A program made the translations under genes and the position numbers. Of a stretch of 64,000 bases of DNA, positions 54,855 to 64,000 are shown piece by piece. The DNA lies in contig JAHDVF020000742.1 in the NCBI GenBank assembly GCA_022606425.2, positions 372,001-436,000 on the forward strand, read 5' to 3'. Every line of letters begins with the position of its first letter. Positions within the stretch are counted from its first letter, which is position 1. Below the pieces are notes generated by a model. It searched no databases. It was not told where the DNA came from and saw nothing but the letters and a program-made list of their open reading frames with translations. Origin of the DNA: Lepidostoma basale. Taxonomy: Eukaryota; Arthropoda; Insecta; Trichoptera; Lepidostomatidae.

Positions 54855-54925
54855 CTAATTAAAATCCACTGATGTTTTGTATCTTTAACCGGTTTCGGCA
54901 GCTCGCTGCCATCTTCTGGTCAAGG
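54855..54925 (-). repeat. Half hairpin, GAAGATGGCAG group
   Basis: AAAATCCACTGATGTTT, then on the minus strand AGAAGA, T, stem GGCAG/CTGCC, GAAACCGG at 54917-54890. The right arm is absent. Confidence 0.6.
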
Positions 54926-55149
54926 TCGAAAGTATTATGTTTGACATAATATTTTTAATATTTCTACACTGAGTAAGGGTGTGTGCGGCTCGAAACATGT
55001 GTTTTTCAAAAGTTTATGGTTTGTTATTGATTACTATATAATACATTAATTTAAGCAGAGAATAAATCAAATTTGCGAAGTATTCTGTTTGACATACTAA
55101 TTAAAAAATTTCTGCAATGAGGAAGGGTTTCTGCGGCTCGAAACATATT

Positions 55150-55397
55150 TCGCCTCTTTGCGAGAATAACGTGTTATCTCGAAAAATCGAAAAATGAAAC
55201 AAGATACCCGTCTGAAAGAGACAACGTGACAACACAATATGCCACTGCTGTGTTGTCTCTTCCCCTCATAAATTCTCTGTTTTTCACTTTAAAAATACCA
55301 TGTTTTTGTAGAAAATAAAGTTGAACACGGCGGATTTGATTATCGAATAAAAAAACACTTTTTTTTCGAAATGTCACGTTATTCTCGCAATGAGGCG
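55150..55397. repeat. Foldback element, arms about 23 bp or more
   Basis: CGCCTCTTTGCGAGAATAAC at left pairs with GTTATTCTCGCAATGAGGCG at right, 250 bp apart. The centre has no significant frame. MITE-like. Confidence 0.7.
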
Positions 55398-55399
55398 AT

Positions 55400-55790
55400 T
55401 TGTAAAAATCCGAAATAGTTTTATGAAAATACTATGTTGAAAAAAAAACTAATCTGTTATCAATTGCACACTTTTAAATGGTCTCTCATTCGTAAATAGT
55501 ATGGAGTATAACGGTGTGAGCTATTGTTCAGTGTCGATCTTGTTTTATGGGTTCGGATGGTTATGGATATTGATTTTATATTTCCAGTTCGATAGTTAAC
55601 AGTTTGATATATCAGGGAACCTCTGCCATAGATCGGTGTGTTATTAATACGCCTGAATAGTTGACCCAAGAAATTGATTTATTATGAAAGGCAGTCATTA
55701 CTGGGTTTACACGGTAATTATTATGTTTTACGGGAAGGAGAACGTTGAGACATATTTACTTTCACGTATCACGTGTGCGTTATATAAATA
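55400..55790. other. Non-repetitive stretch, no gene
   Basis: No repeat or coding signal found between the foldback element and the SINE. Confidence 0.4.
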
Positions 55791-55796
55791 CGTATA

Positions 55797-55935
55797 GATC
55801 TTCGTGGCAGAGCGGTTAGAGCTATGACTGCCACGCCGAAGGTCCCTGGTTCAATTCCCGGTGTGATTCTCACACTGTCTAGTATAAAATTCACGTGACA
55901 TTAAAGTTGCAACAGATTAGATACCTATTCTGTCA
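55797..55935 (+). mobile_element. tRNA-derived SINE, best promoter boxes
   Basis: TGGCAGAGCGG (55805-55815) fits the A box consensus and GGTTCAATTCC (about 55849) the B box. The body follows through TCACACTGTCTAGTATAAAATT to GCAACAGATTAGATACC. It lacks the tail. Confidence 0.8.
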
Positions 55936-55964
55936 GATTATTTAAAACTTAATTTTAAATTGAG

Positions 55965-56040
55965 CGATCCAATGCGCATTCCACTCTCCTCTGTTCGCCT
56001 CCGCGGGAGACGCGGCGTGATGGGTTGCGGACCTCATCCA
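55965..56040 (-). mobile_element. LINE A head fragment
   Basis: The reverse strand reads GATGAGGTCCGCAACCCATC, then GCGGAGGCGAACAGAGGAGA, closer to the full LINE A 5' region than to SIDE heads. It stops before the EN motif. Confidence 0.65.
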
Positions 56041-56149
56041 CTTACTAACTAAGACATTAATTTCTACATCTTACATCTAATACATTTTCTGCTTCAAATC
56101 TAATTACATCTAACGATAAATGGCACACACAGAGTTTTAATACACTATT

Positions 56150-56455
56150 ATATAAGGGTCGATAAGATGGTTTGGACACATGGAAAGAATAAGTGAAGAC
56201 AGAATGGTGAAGAAGGTATATGTAAACGACGTGAACGGAGCTAGAAATAGAGAAAGGCTGAGGAAAACGTGGCACGATCAAATCAATCAAATATTAAATG
56301 TCGGCCACGTGAGGAGTCGGAGAAATCGACAAGCGTGCATGTCAAGATGTATGAATGTAGATGAATCGAGAGAAGTATGTCAGAACAGGACAGTGTGGCG
56401 GTCCATTCTTTCTGCCTACCCCTCCGGGGACACGGCGTGATGGTTAGTTAGTTAG
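56150..56455 (+). pseudogene. LINE A 3' fragment
   Basis: The open frame 56180-56440 reads [86 protein letters not shown], the complete natural C-terminus, then GTTAG tail. Confidence 0.8.
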
Positions 56456-56519
56456 TTAATTTTAAATTCAAAATTTATATTTCCAAGGGTCTAAGGTACA
56501 CCTTTGTATTTTATTTTCC

Positions 56520-56645
56520 TCTTCGACTGAAGATTCAAGGATCGTTGCAGACTCCATCTTCAGAGTAACTACTGAATAAAGTTGTGAGGAGTCTGAGATA
56601 CTCTAAAGATGGAGTCTGAAACTGTCTACGAAACATTTAATAAAA
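56520..56645. repeat. Foldback repeat around GCAGACTCCATCTT
   Basis: CAGACTCCATCTTCAGAGTA at left pairs with TACTCTAAAGATGGAGTCTG at right. Similar GTTGCAGTCTC/GTTGCAGGGTCC ends are at 59905-59940 and 60705-60850. Confidence 0.6.
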
Positions 56646-56869
56646 CACAAAATAACAACGATACCCAGGCTTACCTAAAATTAAAGTGGGGTATACCTAA
56701 TTAATACGAAAGAAAACGTTTGTTTTCTAGAAGTTTTATCAATATTTGACAGTATTTTCAATATTCATATATAAGTTTCTGTATTATCAATATTTGACAT
56801 CTATTATAGGAAACAGACGTTTTTATTTGGATTTATGAATTAATACGGAGATTTACATTATTGTTCGAA

Positions 56870-56980
56870 ACTAACTAACTTAATAACCATCAGGTCATCT
56901 CCCCGAAGGGGTAGGCAGAAAGGATGAACTGCCACACTTTAACCGATGCGGCACTCGATCCTTCTCTTTGCTTATTTTTG
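56870..56980 (-). mobile_element. SIDE, short copy
   Basis: Tail at left (AACTAACTTAATAACC). The reverse strand shows the junction GCATCGGTTAAAGTGTGGC and part of the head. Confidence 0.75.
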
Positions 56981-57074
56981 GTATTTATATAATACATAAA
57001 AACCATTGAAAGAACACGCAACACGCATTTTATTATCTTATTTCTTTAGATATTATGTTTTCTCTGTTATTTTT

Positions 57075-57205
57075 GAAAAAAAAAACGGCATGTCTATGTA
57101 GCACGATGTATGAATAATGTAAATATGGCAAGAAATAATAATGAGATGGTGCATTTTGTGGTCTACCACTTTGGGAAAATGGGGTTATGATTAATTAGTT
57201 AATAA
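57075..57205 (+). mobile_element. LINE A 3' end, very degraded
   Basis: GCACGATGTATGAATAATG to ATTAATTAGTTAAT follows the family order with many changes. Confidence 0.5.
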
Positions 57206-57209
57206 ATTA

Positions 57210-57840
57210 TTTCGGATGTATTTTGTTTTAAATTTATTCGTTCTAACAAAATAAGTTTTTCAGCAATACAATGTAAAACTATTAGGTTAGTTACGGTCTT
57301 AAGGAATGATCTTAGATTACAGCCTTTACAGACAATTTCCATTACCTGTACAGATTCAAACAAGTTCATTTCCTATATACAAGATAATACACCCTATAAA
57401 CTATTACAGCAGGATCCAATTCACCTTACACTGCTATATTGTAGATAATGTTATAGGGATTAGAAAATATACTACGTCGACCGACACAATTCAATGCTAG
57501 TTATTATCTTTCTTTTCGATTCATGGGAAAATGTGCATTATGTATTACGTAGCTAGATACGGTTTTAGTATGTTTCTAAATGCGTTGTTTAGTCCTTTAT
57601 GTTTAAACGTCGATCTCACGAGATGATAAGATGTTACAAGATATCCTTAGGCACAGTCTCCCCTTATTCTAGTTGCTTTTCTAACCATATTAAATTAATA
57701 TAATGTGTTGTTCGTGATTTTAATATGTTTAACATATGAGCATAGACTGTATCCGATTGTAATCATAAAATTATACTTAGTTATATGAATTGAAATCACT
57801 AAATTAAGATTCATAATTTATAAATATATAAAAAATAATA
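57210..57840. other. Non-repetitive stretch, no gene
   Basis: A 64-codon frame at 57306-57500 has no known motif and stop-free length is close to chance. No repeat recognised. Confidence 0.4.
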
Positions 57841-57844
57841 ATAT

Positions 57845-58735
57845 ATGAAAGAGCTGGATGTAGGTGCCAAAATGAGCGCAGTGTCAGTAAGCTGTCTCTT
57901 GTATGCGGATGACGCTGTTCTTCTTGCAGACAAGGAGTATGAACTACAAGTCCTGGTGAATAGTATGTATGAGGTATGCATGCGAATTGATCTGATGATG
58001 AATGTGAATAAGTCCAAAGTAATGATTTTTGAAAAAGAAGAAATCATGACAGTCTGCAACATTAGCGTGAATGGTGAAAATTTGGAGCAAGTAGATGAGT
58101 TCATGAATTTAGGTAGTTCGATAATATGAGATACCTGAGAGGGATATTGAAAGAAGGGTTGGGGCAGGCAACAAAGTGAATGGTGCACTTAAAGATGTCA
58201 CCCCAAACATAAACCTATCCAAAAAAGCTAGAATGACAGTGCACAATGGTGTTTTTCTACCGACCCTTATGTATGGAAGCGAAGCATGGAACTGGCAAAA
58301 GAAGGATAAAAGTAGAATAAATGCAGTAGAAATGAGATCTCTTAGACGAATGTGTGGATACTCTGTGTATGATATAGTGTCGAATGAAAATTTAAGAAGT
58401 GAATGCGGTGCGCATATGGTGTTATGAACAAAATAATGAAAGGATCATTAAGTGGACATATGGAAAGAATGAATGAAGAAAGAATGGTAAAAAAATTATA
58501 TGTTAGTGAAGTAAATGGAACCAGAAATAGAGGAAGACCGAGGAAAACGTGGCACGATCAAATAAATCAAATATTGAATGTTGGCCATGTGAGGAGTCAG
58601 AGAAATCGACGCGCGTGCACGACACGATGTATGAATGTTGAGGAATCGAGAGAAATATGTCAGGAAAGAAAAGTGTCGCAGTACATTCTTTCTGCCTACC
58701 TTTGTTAGTTAGTTAGTTAGTTAGTTAGTAAACTA
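57845..58735 (+). pseudogene. LINE A copy from YADD to the tail, frameshifted
   Basis: The first frame (57845-58129) has SCLLYADDAVLLAD (YADD residues 20-23) and TVCNISVNGENLEQVDEF. Frame changes near 58125 and 58415 lead through MNGALKDVTPNINLSKKARM, MYGSEAWNWQKKDKSRIN and MNEERMVKKLYVSEVNGTRNRGRPRKTW. It ends in a long GTTAG tail. A deletion removed the CGGGGAGACGGCGTGA segment. Confidence 0.85.
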
Positions 58736-58739
58736 AAGA

Positions 58740-59155
58740 TTCTGAAATTCTATATGTCTCTTCTCTATCACTACGTAATATTTCTCAGATTAATATTTAT
58801 TTACTTATGTATTGTATTCACAACCCTTACGACTGATTTGTAACAAACGCGTAACCTCGTCATCCCTTATAATGTAATTCCGATAAGAAACTACCCGCCC
58901 CAGGGGCTAATAAAGGGTTGGCCATAAATCAAAATTCGCATTATTTAATTTCGTCAGCTGTCTGAACGTCACTCTGTCCTAGAATTGTATTGGATTGAAA
59001 GACATTGAATTAGGATCACGGTACAAGCGAGTGCTGTATAGTCTGAAATATTAAATTATAGAGTTCGCTTAAAATGATAAAATATACTTAATTGTGTAGA
59101 TTTTCAAGGTTGGTTGCGATATGTTTTTTGGAATCTTGGGTATATCTATGTAATT
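58740..59155. other. Non-repetitive stretch
   Basis: 58850-59000 has mixed-GC sequence (CGCCCCAGGGGCTAATAAAG). No gene or repeat seen. Confidence 0.35.
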
Positions 59156-59159
59156 TCTT

Positions 59160-59880
59160 TTTTTAAATTTATACAAATACTTGTAGACAAATACTGGATT
59201 TTACCCATTGCGGGTTAATCATTTTTAACGATTAATTGTTTTTAACATCTTCTTCGATGGCCCTACAGCCCGTATCGAGCCTTAGCCTCCAGTATTCTTC
59301 GCCTCCAACTCCAACGCCTTCGACCCTCCAATCTGACACTCTTAACAATCTTGTTCCATCTCTCCCAACTTCATCCTCCCATCGCAGCCTTGGTCGTCCA
59401 ATTGGTCTTCTACCACCTGGGTGCCACTCCAGCAATCTTTTTGGGGTTCGCGATGACGGCATCCTCTGCACGTGACCGGCCCATTTCAGTCTATTCAGTC
59501 TGACCTGTGTGGAGAGACTGGGAGCTTTGTAAATATTGTACAGCTCGTCATTATGCCGCACTCTCCAGCCTTCACCGTCATTCACAGGCCCCAAAATTCT
59601 GCGCAGCACTCTTCTCTCAAAAGTATCCAGTCGCTCTGCAGATTTCGCTGTCAACATTGTTTTTAACATAGTAGCATATATACATCTTTCAAAAATTTGT
59701 CAGACGTGGTCGTCGTAAGAAAGGCGTAATAGGGAATGTTGTTAACATAAAACGACCGCTTAACCCAACCAATGACAGGTCATAAGTCCTGTAAACGGCT
59801 CGACTACCATATTCTGTTTCAAAAAAAAAAAACAATTATATCTTCGTCTCTATAGAAATACAATTAATTCTTATATCTAT
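59160..59880 (-). repeat. Repeat family R copy split by LINE D
   Basis: The left part (59165-59248) has the TACTGGATTTTACCCATTGCG end; the right part (59656-59880) has AACCCAACCAATGACAGGTC and CGTCTCTATAGAAATACAATT. LINE D lies between with a 14-bp duplication. Confidence 0.8.
59249..59655 (-). pseudogene. LINE D, short copy nested in family R
   Basis: It holds the last ~130 codons of LINE D (AERLDTFERRVLRRILGPVNDGEGWRVRHNDELYNIYK... RPRLRWEDEVGRDG). The duplication ATTGTTTTTAACAT is at 59235-59248 and 59656-59669. A 10-15 bp deletion lies near 59310 relative to the copy at 48457. Confidence 0.9.
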
Positions 59881-59929
59881 GTAACTTCCCTAGTCTCCCT
59901 CGATCAACGTTTCGGAGATCGTTGTAGTC

Positions 59930-60105
59930 TCCTTCTTCATTCGGGAGGGACCCCATCGAGAGGATGGACCCAGTGAGGATTCCCAAGATTCACCAGGAAG
60001 ACCACCGTAGAGATGGAGAGAAAGCTGCGCGTCTTCGTAACTGGACGAAATTTGATATCCTGTCTATACAGATTACAATATTTACACCAATTAGAAGAAG
60101 AAGAA
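59930..60105 (+). mobile_element. Short LINE 3' fragment with AAG tail
   Basis: GRTTVEMERKLRVFVTGRNLISCLYRLQ on the plus strand in broken frames matches the piece at 20905-21060. The tail is AGAAGAAGAAGAAGAA. Confidence 0.6.
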
Positions 60106-60109
60106 GAAG

Positions 60110-60270
60110 AACACGTCTGTTTTCCAGAAGTTTTAATATATTTTATGGGCATGCCATGTTTATCCGCTTAACGTATTAAGAAACGCATTTTGATAATGCA
60201 ATGGTATGGCGAAACATGTCATTTCCATAAAATACTCGTATAGCGAAATTCAAGAAAACAGACGTTTTTG
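60110..60270. repeat. Hairpin family C
   Basis: GTTTTCCAGAAGTTTTAATAT and TTATGGGCATGCCATGTTT at left; AAACATGTCATTTCCATAAAA and GAAAACAGACGTTTTTG at right. Confidence 0.7.
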
Positions 60271-60477
60271 TTCCCATAAATTATTTAATTGAGTTTTTTT
60301 TTATCATTAAATAAATATGATAAAATGTAATTTATACAATGCAATAATTTGTAATTATATATTTTTTTATTAACTAACAATCATTAATATATTGTTACAT
60401 GTGTTAGTAAATATTTTTTCCTTGTATAAAACAGGTCGTTTTGAACCCAATTACTGTATACCAATTATTTTTAGGTA

Positions 60478-60643
60478 CTATATTGATCTCATGACACGTG
60501 ATAGGTGTCTATCGCCATTTTACTGTCACGTGAATTTTACACCAGATCAAAGACCGTTTGATAATCACACTGCCATCGCCGGGAATTGAACCTGGGACCT
60601 TCGGTATGGAAGTCAGAGCTCTTACCACTCTGCCACGAAGGTC
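60478..60643 (-). mobile_element. tRNA-derived SINE
   Basis: The reverse strand starts GACCTTCGTGGCAGAGTGG (A box) at 60643, has GGTTCAATTCCCGG (B box), GATGGCAGTGTGATTATC, CTGGTGTAAAATTCACGTGAC and CACGTGTCATGAGATC. It ends without the tail. Confidence 0.85.
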
Positions 60644-61039
60644 GAATAATATTATGTGAGATTTCTGGTTCATCCATATATCATGGTATCTTGTTCAAAT
60701 GACGTTTCGTAGATTGTTGCAGTCTCTATCTCGGGGTAGTAAAAGTATCATACTACCCTATGGAAACTCCGCAACGTCTGTTGATAAAGATCGTCGACAT
60801 CTTCTTTGATCAGCATTTCGGATGTCGTTGCAGGGTCCATCTTCAGGATAATGAAGGATCTTTGAAGGTATCGTAGTAATACCTAAAATTTATTTCTCAA
60901 TTGTATTTATTTTTCAGTTATATGAAGAGAAACAATAAACAATTTTCGTATTAAGCATTCTCTTTGTGGTAAGACATTTAAAAAAATATATATTTTATTT
61001 ATATTTAAAATAAAATAGAAATAAAAACGCTGCAATTTG

Positions 61040-61205
61040 TTTTTCACCACTATGCGGTTATTTTAATTGCCGACTAGTTTCGCTTGTACCCAAGCTTTCT
61101 CGGGGCTACGTGATTTACGGAGCCCTGAGGAAGCTTGGGTACAAGCGAAACTAGTCGGCAATTAAAATAACCACACAGTGGTGAAAAACGAAGTGCAGTT
61201 TTTTT
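61040..61205 (+). repeat. Long hairpin with hammerhead-like core
   Basis: Arms of about 55 bp: GGTTATTTTAATTGCCGACT with its complement, continuing through AGTTTCGCTTGTACCCAAGC. At 61125-61151 the plus strand reads CTGAGGA, A, stem GCTTG/CAAGC around GGTA, GAAAC. A GGGCT/AGCCC pair also closes before CTGAGGA. Confidence 0.7.
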
Positions 61206-61249
61206 ATTTCTATTTTATTTTAAATATAAATATATTTTTTTTTAAAATA

Positions 61250-61700
61250 ACCAATTATTTTTTCGGATATTTTAAGCGCCTTGCACATTTATTAGCGAAA
61301 CGCAGTATATCCACAGGGTGAACCGGAAATTACATTCAGATGAGATGTCTGTAGATGTTGAGGAATGATCACTCCCGCGTGACGTCATGGAAAGGGTGCA
61401 GAAACAGGGCGGGGTCGCTAATGGAAAATGTTAAGTAAAAAAAATGTCACGTACCTACCCACTCAAGATGGAGGCTGGAGAGGATTATTAATGGTGTTGT
61501 CCACCGGAGCGAGTGACATACTTAATACGAGAAAATATTAATATTTGACTGTAGATTATTTCCGGAATTTTGGAACAATGCTGTAAACAAAATTTTAGCG
61601 GAACATTGAAAAAAAATTTAGATAACTCAAGAGCCTTCCAGTTTTGGAGTAAAAATATTTATAGCTTCTTCTTCTTTTTCTTCTTCTTCCTTGTTGTAGA
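61250..61700. other. Non-repetitive stretch
   Basis: 61310-61520 has mixed-GC sequence with GTGACGTCATGG and GATGGAGGCTGGAGAGG. No gene found. Confidence 0.35.
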
Positions 61701-61719
61701 CCTATTATTAATATCATAA

Positions 61720-62260
61720 ACTAACTAACTAACCATCACGCCGTCTCCCCGAAGAGGCAGGCAGAAAGAATGGACTGCCACACTTTTCTTTCCTGACATA
61801 TTTCTCTCGCTTCCTCAACATTCATCCATCGTGTCATGCACGTGCGTCGATTTATCTGACTCCTCACATGGCCGACATTCAATATTTGATTTATTTTATC
61901 GTGCCGCGTTTTCCTCGGTCTTCCTCTATATCTGGTTCCATTTACATCATTAACATATAATTTTTTTACCATTCTTTCTTCATTCATTCTTTCCATGTGT
62001 CCAAACCATCTCCACGTTCCCTTCATTATTTTGTTCATGACACCATCATTCGCACCGCATTCACTTCTTATATTTTCATTCGACACTCTATCATACACAG
62101 AGTATCCACACATTCGTCTAAGAGATCTCATTTCTACTGCATTTATTCTACTTTCATCCTTCTTTTGCCAGTTCCATGATTCGCTTCCATACATAAGGGT
62201 CGGTAGAAGAACACCATTGTGCACTACCATTCTAGCTTTTTTGGATAGGTTTTTGTTTGC
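61720..62260 (-). pseudogene. LINE A 5'-truncated copy
   Basis: An open reverse frame of 164 codons (62230-61736): MVVHNGVLLPTLMYGSESWNWQKKDESRINAVEMRSLRRMCGYSVYDRVSNENIRSECGANDGVMNKIMKGTWRWFGHMERMNEERMVKKLYVNDVNGTRYRGRPRKTRHDKINQ... to SILSACLFGETA. Same length as the copy at 27991. Tail at 61720-61735. Confidence 0.85.
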
Positions 62261-62261
62261 T

Positions 62262-62640
62262 ATTAATATTATTATTTTGTTAAATCGCTCTTTACATCAT
62301 GACAGTATGAGTCAAATCGATGTTAAGGGTATTTCATTCCATTTCACTTAATTTAATTTATTTTGATAAAAATCACAAACATTACAGACATAAAATTCCA
62401 GATCGTTCGCAATTACATGATAAAAAGAGAGACATTAAAAAAAAATTTAGCTTAAGAGAAAGAAAAAATCAAAACATTGATATTGCATCCCTGAGGCAAC
62501 TCACACTATTACGAAATATGTCGACCTCCGAGGCGATCCGATTAAGCAATAAGATTGCCCTACACACAGGCATAACCATTGGCAGATCGGTTCTGTATTA
62601 TAGCTATCATAGTGATTTTCGTGAAATGTGATGTGATGAA
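62262..62640. repeat. SINE tail piece and repeat shared with 18050-18470
   Basis: 62262-62340 matches the tail part of the SINE at 50730 (AATCGCTCTTTACATC, GAGTCAAATCGATG), minus strand. 62350-62640 shares ordered motifs with 18050-18470, including GGCATAACCATTGGCAG, and ends near CTATCATAGTGATTTTCGTG, which also resembles SINE sequence. Confidence 0.6.
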
Positions 62641-62835
62641 AAAATGTTTTTTAAGATAAGACACATCGGACCTTAAGACACATCCCAAAATGTACTTATC
62701 ATTTTTTATAAAAAAAATGTTTTGGAAGATGAGACACAACGGACCATAAGACACATCCCAAAATGTACCTATCTTATTTTATAAAAAAAAAAGTTTTGGA
62801 CGATAAGACGCGTCGGACCATAAGACGCATCCCAA
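62636..62835. repeat. Tandem repeat, three units of about 70-80 bp
   Basis: Each unit carries GATAAGACACATCGGACC-like and AAGACACATCCCAAAATGTAC segments followed by TTTTATAAAAAAAA. Units diverge mainly in the A run. Confidence 0.85.
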
Positions 62836-62874
62836 TTTTCAGTCGAATTTTTAGACTAAACAAGTTTATCTCTA

Positions 62875-63092
62875 GGTCCATTTACACTGAACAGTGACCT
62901 TAACGTCATTGACGGAGCCTTGAATCTCACCGACTCGCTATCTCAGTTGCTGTAATAAAATCGCCATCGGGGGAGTTGATAGTGTCAGTTTTATGTCTGC
63001 GCGTCTCTTACCATTTGATATAACGAGTCGGTGAGATTCAAGACTACGTCGGCGCCGTTACGGTGTCGTTACGATCAAATGTAAATGGACCT
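62875..63092. mobile_element. MITE with AGGTCCATTTACA termini
   Basis: The terminal inverted repeats begin AGGTCCATTTACA; inner inverted repeat CTTGAATCTCACCGACTCG (about 62919-62937) matches its complement at 63024-63042. 218 bp, no frame. Confidence 0.8.
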
Positions 63093-63219
63093 TTATGATC
63101 CGAAAAATACGATGATATAGTAATTTACAGTACTGCACGTACACATTACTGACGAATAAAATTAATTCGTAACTATCGGAACTGGAATACGTATAAAATA
63201 CGTAATTCGCGTTATCTGT

Positions 63220-63360
63220 CTGGTCCGGATAATAATATATCGGCGCTAATCTGCGCGCCCCCGGGCCTCGGTCCCAGGCGGGCTCTTAGGGGGGCGAGGA
63301 GCGGGGTTAATCGCCCCCACCACCGGGGGCGATACGTTAGCCGCCATGACAGTTAACTGC
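63220..63360. other. GC- and CpG-rich island
   Basis: GCGCGCCCCCGGGCCTCGG and GATCGCCCC-like blocks in otherwise AT-rich DNA, flanked by GATAATAATATATCGGCGC. No frame. Possible exon-proximal, promoter or conserved host DNA. Confidence 0.4.
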
Positions 63361-63569
63361 ACAATATATTGTCATAGCAATTCCAATTATCAGATATTGT
63401 ATACACACTACGGCCCCATGTGTTTGTGCTGAACAATAGTACCAAATATTCCGTTTGATGTTACTTTCAGCAATAATTTATATTTTAAACTTCTGCGGAG
63501 CTATATTAATTTTGACTATCGATATTCCGTACTTGAAGTTCATTGCTAATAATATTGAATGTAAAAGTG

Positions 63570-63690
63570 CAAAACAACGGGAAACTACCATATTTAAAAA
63601 TGTCCAAGTGGCATCCTATGAACCAGATGTTAATAGAGTTTGCTGCAAACCAGTTCCTTGGATTAAAACAAGATTTTTTTTTAAAATCCA
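63570..63690 (+). repeat. Repeat shared with 51655-51770
   Basis: GAAACTACCATATTTAAAAAT, then AGTTTGCTGCAAACCAGTTCC in the same order and spacing as the other copy. Confidence 0.55.
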
Positions 63691-63704
63691 ACACGAATGA
63701 TAAC

Positions 63705-63975
63705 GTCAGTTTTTTAGAAATTTTATTATATTTATGGGAATGGTATTTTTCGCCTTCTTAAGGCATTATCAAATTTAAATAATAATAAAATAAAAATATG
63801 TTTTTTAACTACTTCCACTTTTGTCTGATCTTCACCAGTCTGTCGATGCCAGTGAGCCTGGCGAAACCGGTCGCTGTCGAAATAAAGACAAAAGTGGAAG
63901 TAGTTAAAAAAACGTCGTTTTATTTAATTATTATTTAAAATGAACTTCCATCAAGATATTTCAGTAAAATCATTC
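63705..63975. repeat. Hairpin family C piece and hairpin with GAAACCGGTCG core
   Basis: 63705-63770 is half of family C. In 63795-63915 AACTACTTCCACTTTTGTCT pairs with AGACAAAAGTGGAAGTAGTT. Its core at 63840-63868 has CTGTCGA, T, stem GCCAG/CTGGC, GAAAC. The flank to 63975 matches 33370-33490. Confidence 0.65.
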
Positions 63976-64000
63976 AAATTTAAAATATGAATTGAACATA

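Noticed and set aside
55797..55870. Possible real tRNA gene
   Set aside because: A and B boxes are good, but the acceptor and anticodon arms do not fold well and the same SINE body follows as in other copies.

Overview
The window is arthropod nuclear DNA, most likely from a moth or butterfly. The reasons are AT-rich sequence, short GT-AG introns, and a dense mix of RTE-like, Jockey/CR1-like and other LINEs, tRNA-derived SINEs, hAT, pogo-like and piggyBac-like DNA elements, and foldback repeats. The order assignment is inference. There are no bacterial operons, no CRISPR array and no convincing stand-alone tRNA or rRNA gene.

Region 1 (1-6500) holds the only host gene I can support: the 3' end of a multi-exon plus-strand gene. 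Four exons (526-687, 1750-1958, 3725-3930, 6166-6397) splice in frame into about 268 residues forming one extended Tudor (SN-Tudor) domain and the natural C-terminus. The type fits the piRNA/nuage Tudor proteins, but the paralogue cannot be named. Its introns carry a piggyBac remnant, a Jockey-type LINE nested in an RTE-like LINE, and a hAT element with a perfect 8-bp target duplication inside another LINE.

Region 2 (6.5-64 kb) is a graveyard of nested mobile elements with islands of apparently single-copy non-coding DNA. The main family (LINE A, RTE-like) has about 30 pieces. One is almost complete (40270-43591, 15-bp target duplication, one frameshift in the endonuclease region). LINE A has also produced a short internally deleted derivative, called SIDE here: the LINE head is joined to the last ~70 bp of the LINE at the same junction in every copy that spans it, and long copies carry ~110-bp units upstream. 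Other LINE families (B to F and unnamed fragments) are present as 5'-truncated copies, several with exact target duplications. At least six SINE copies with recognisable A and B boxes are present.

The most unusual signal is a set of hairpin repeats, unrelated in their arms, that share a hammerhead-ribozyme-like core: CTGANGA, one extra base, a short stem with a small loop, then GAAAC. The extra base departs from the canonical hammerhead, so catalysis is unproven.

A possible terminal coding exon lies at 24219-24408, and several non-repeat islands rich in ATTA motifs may be regulatory. No function is claimed for them.
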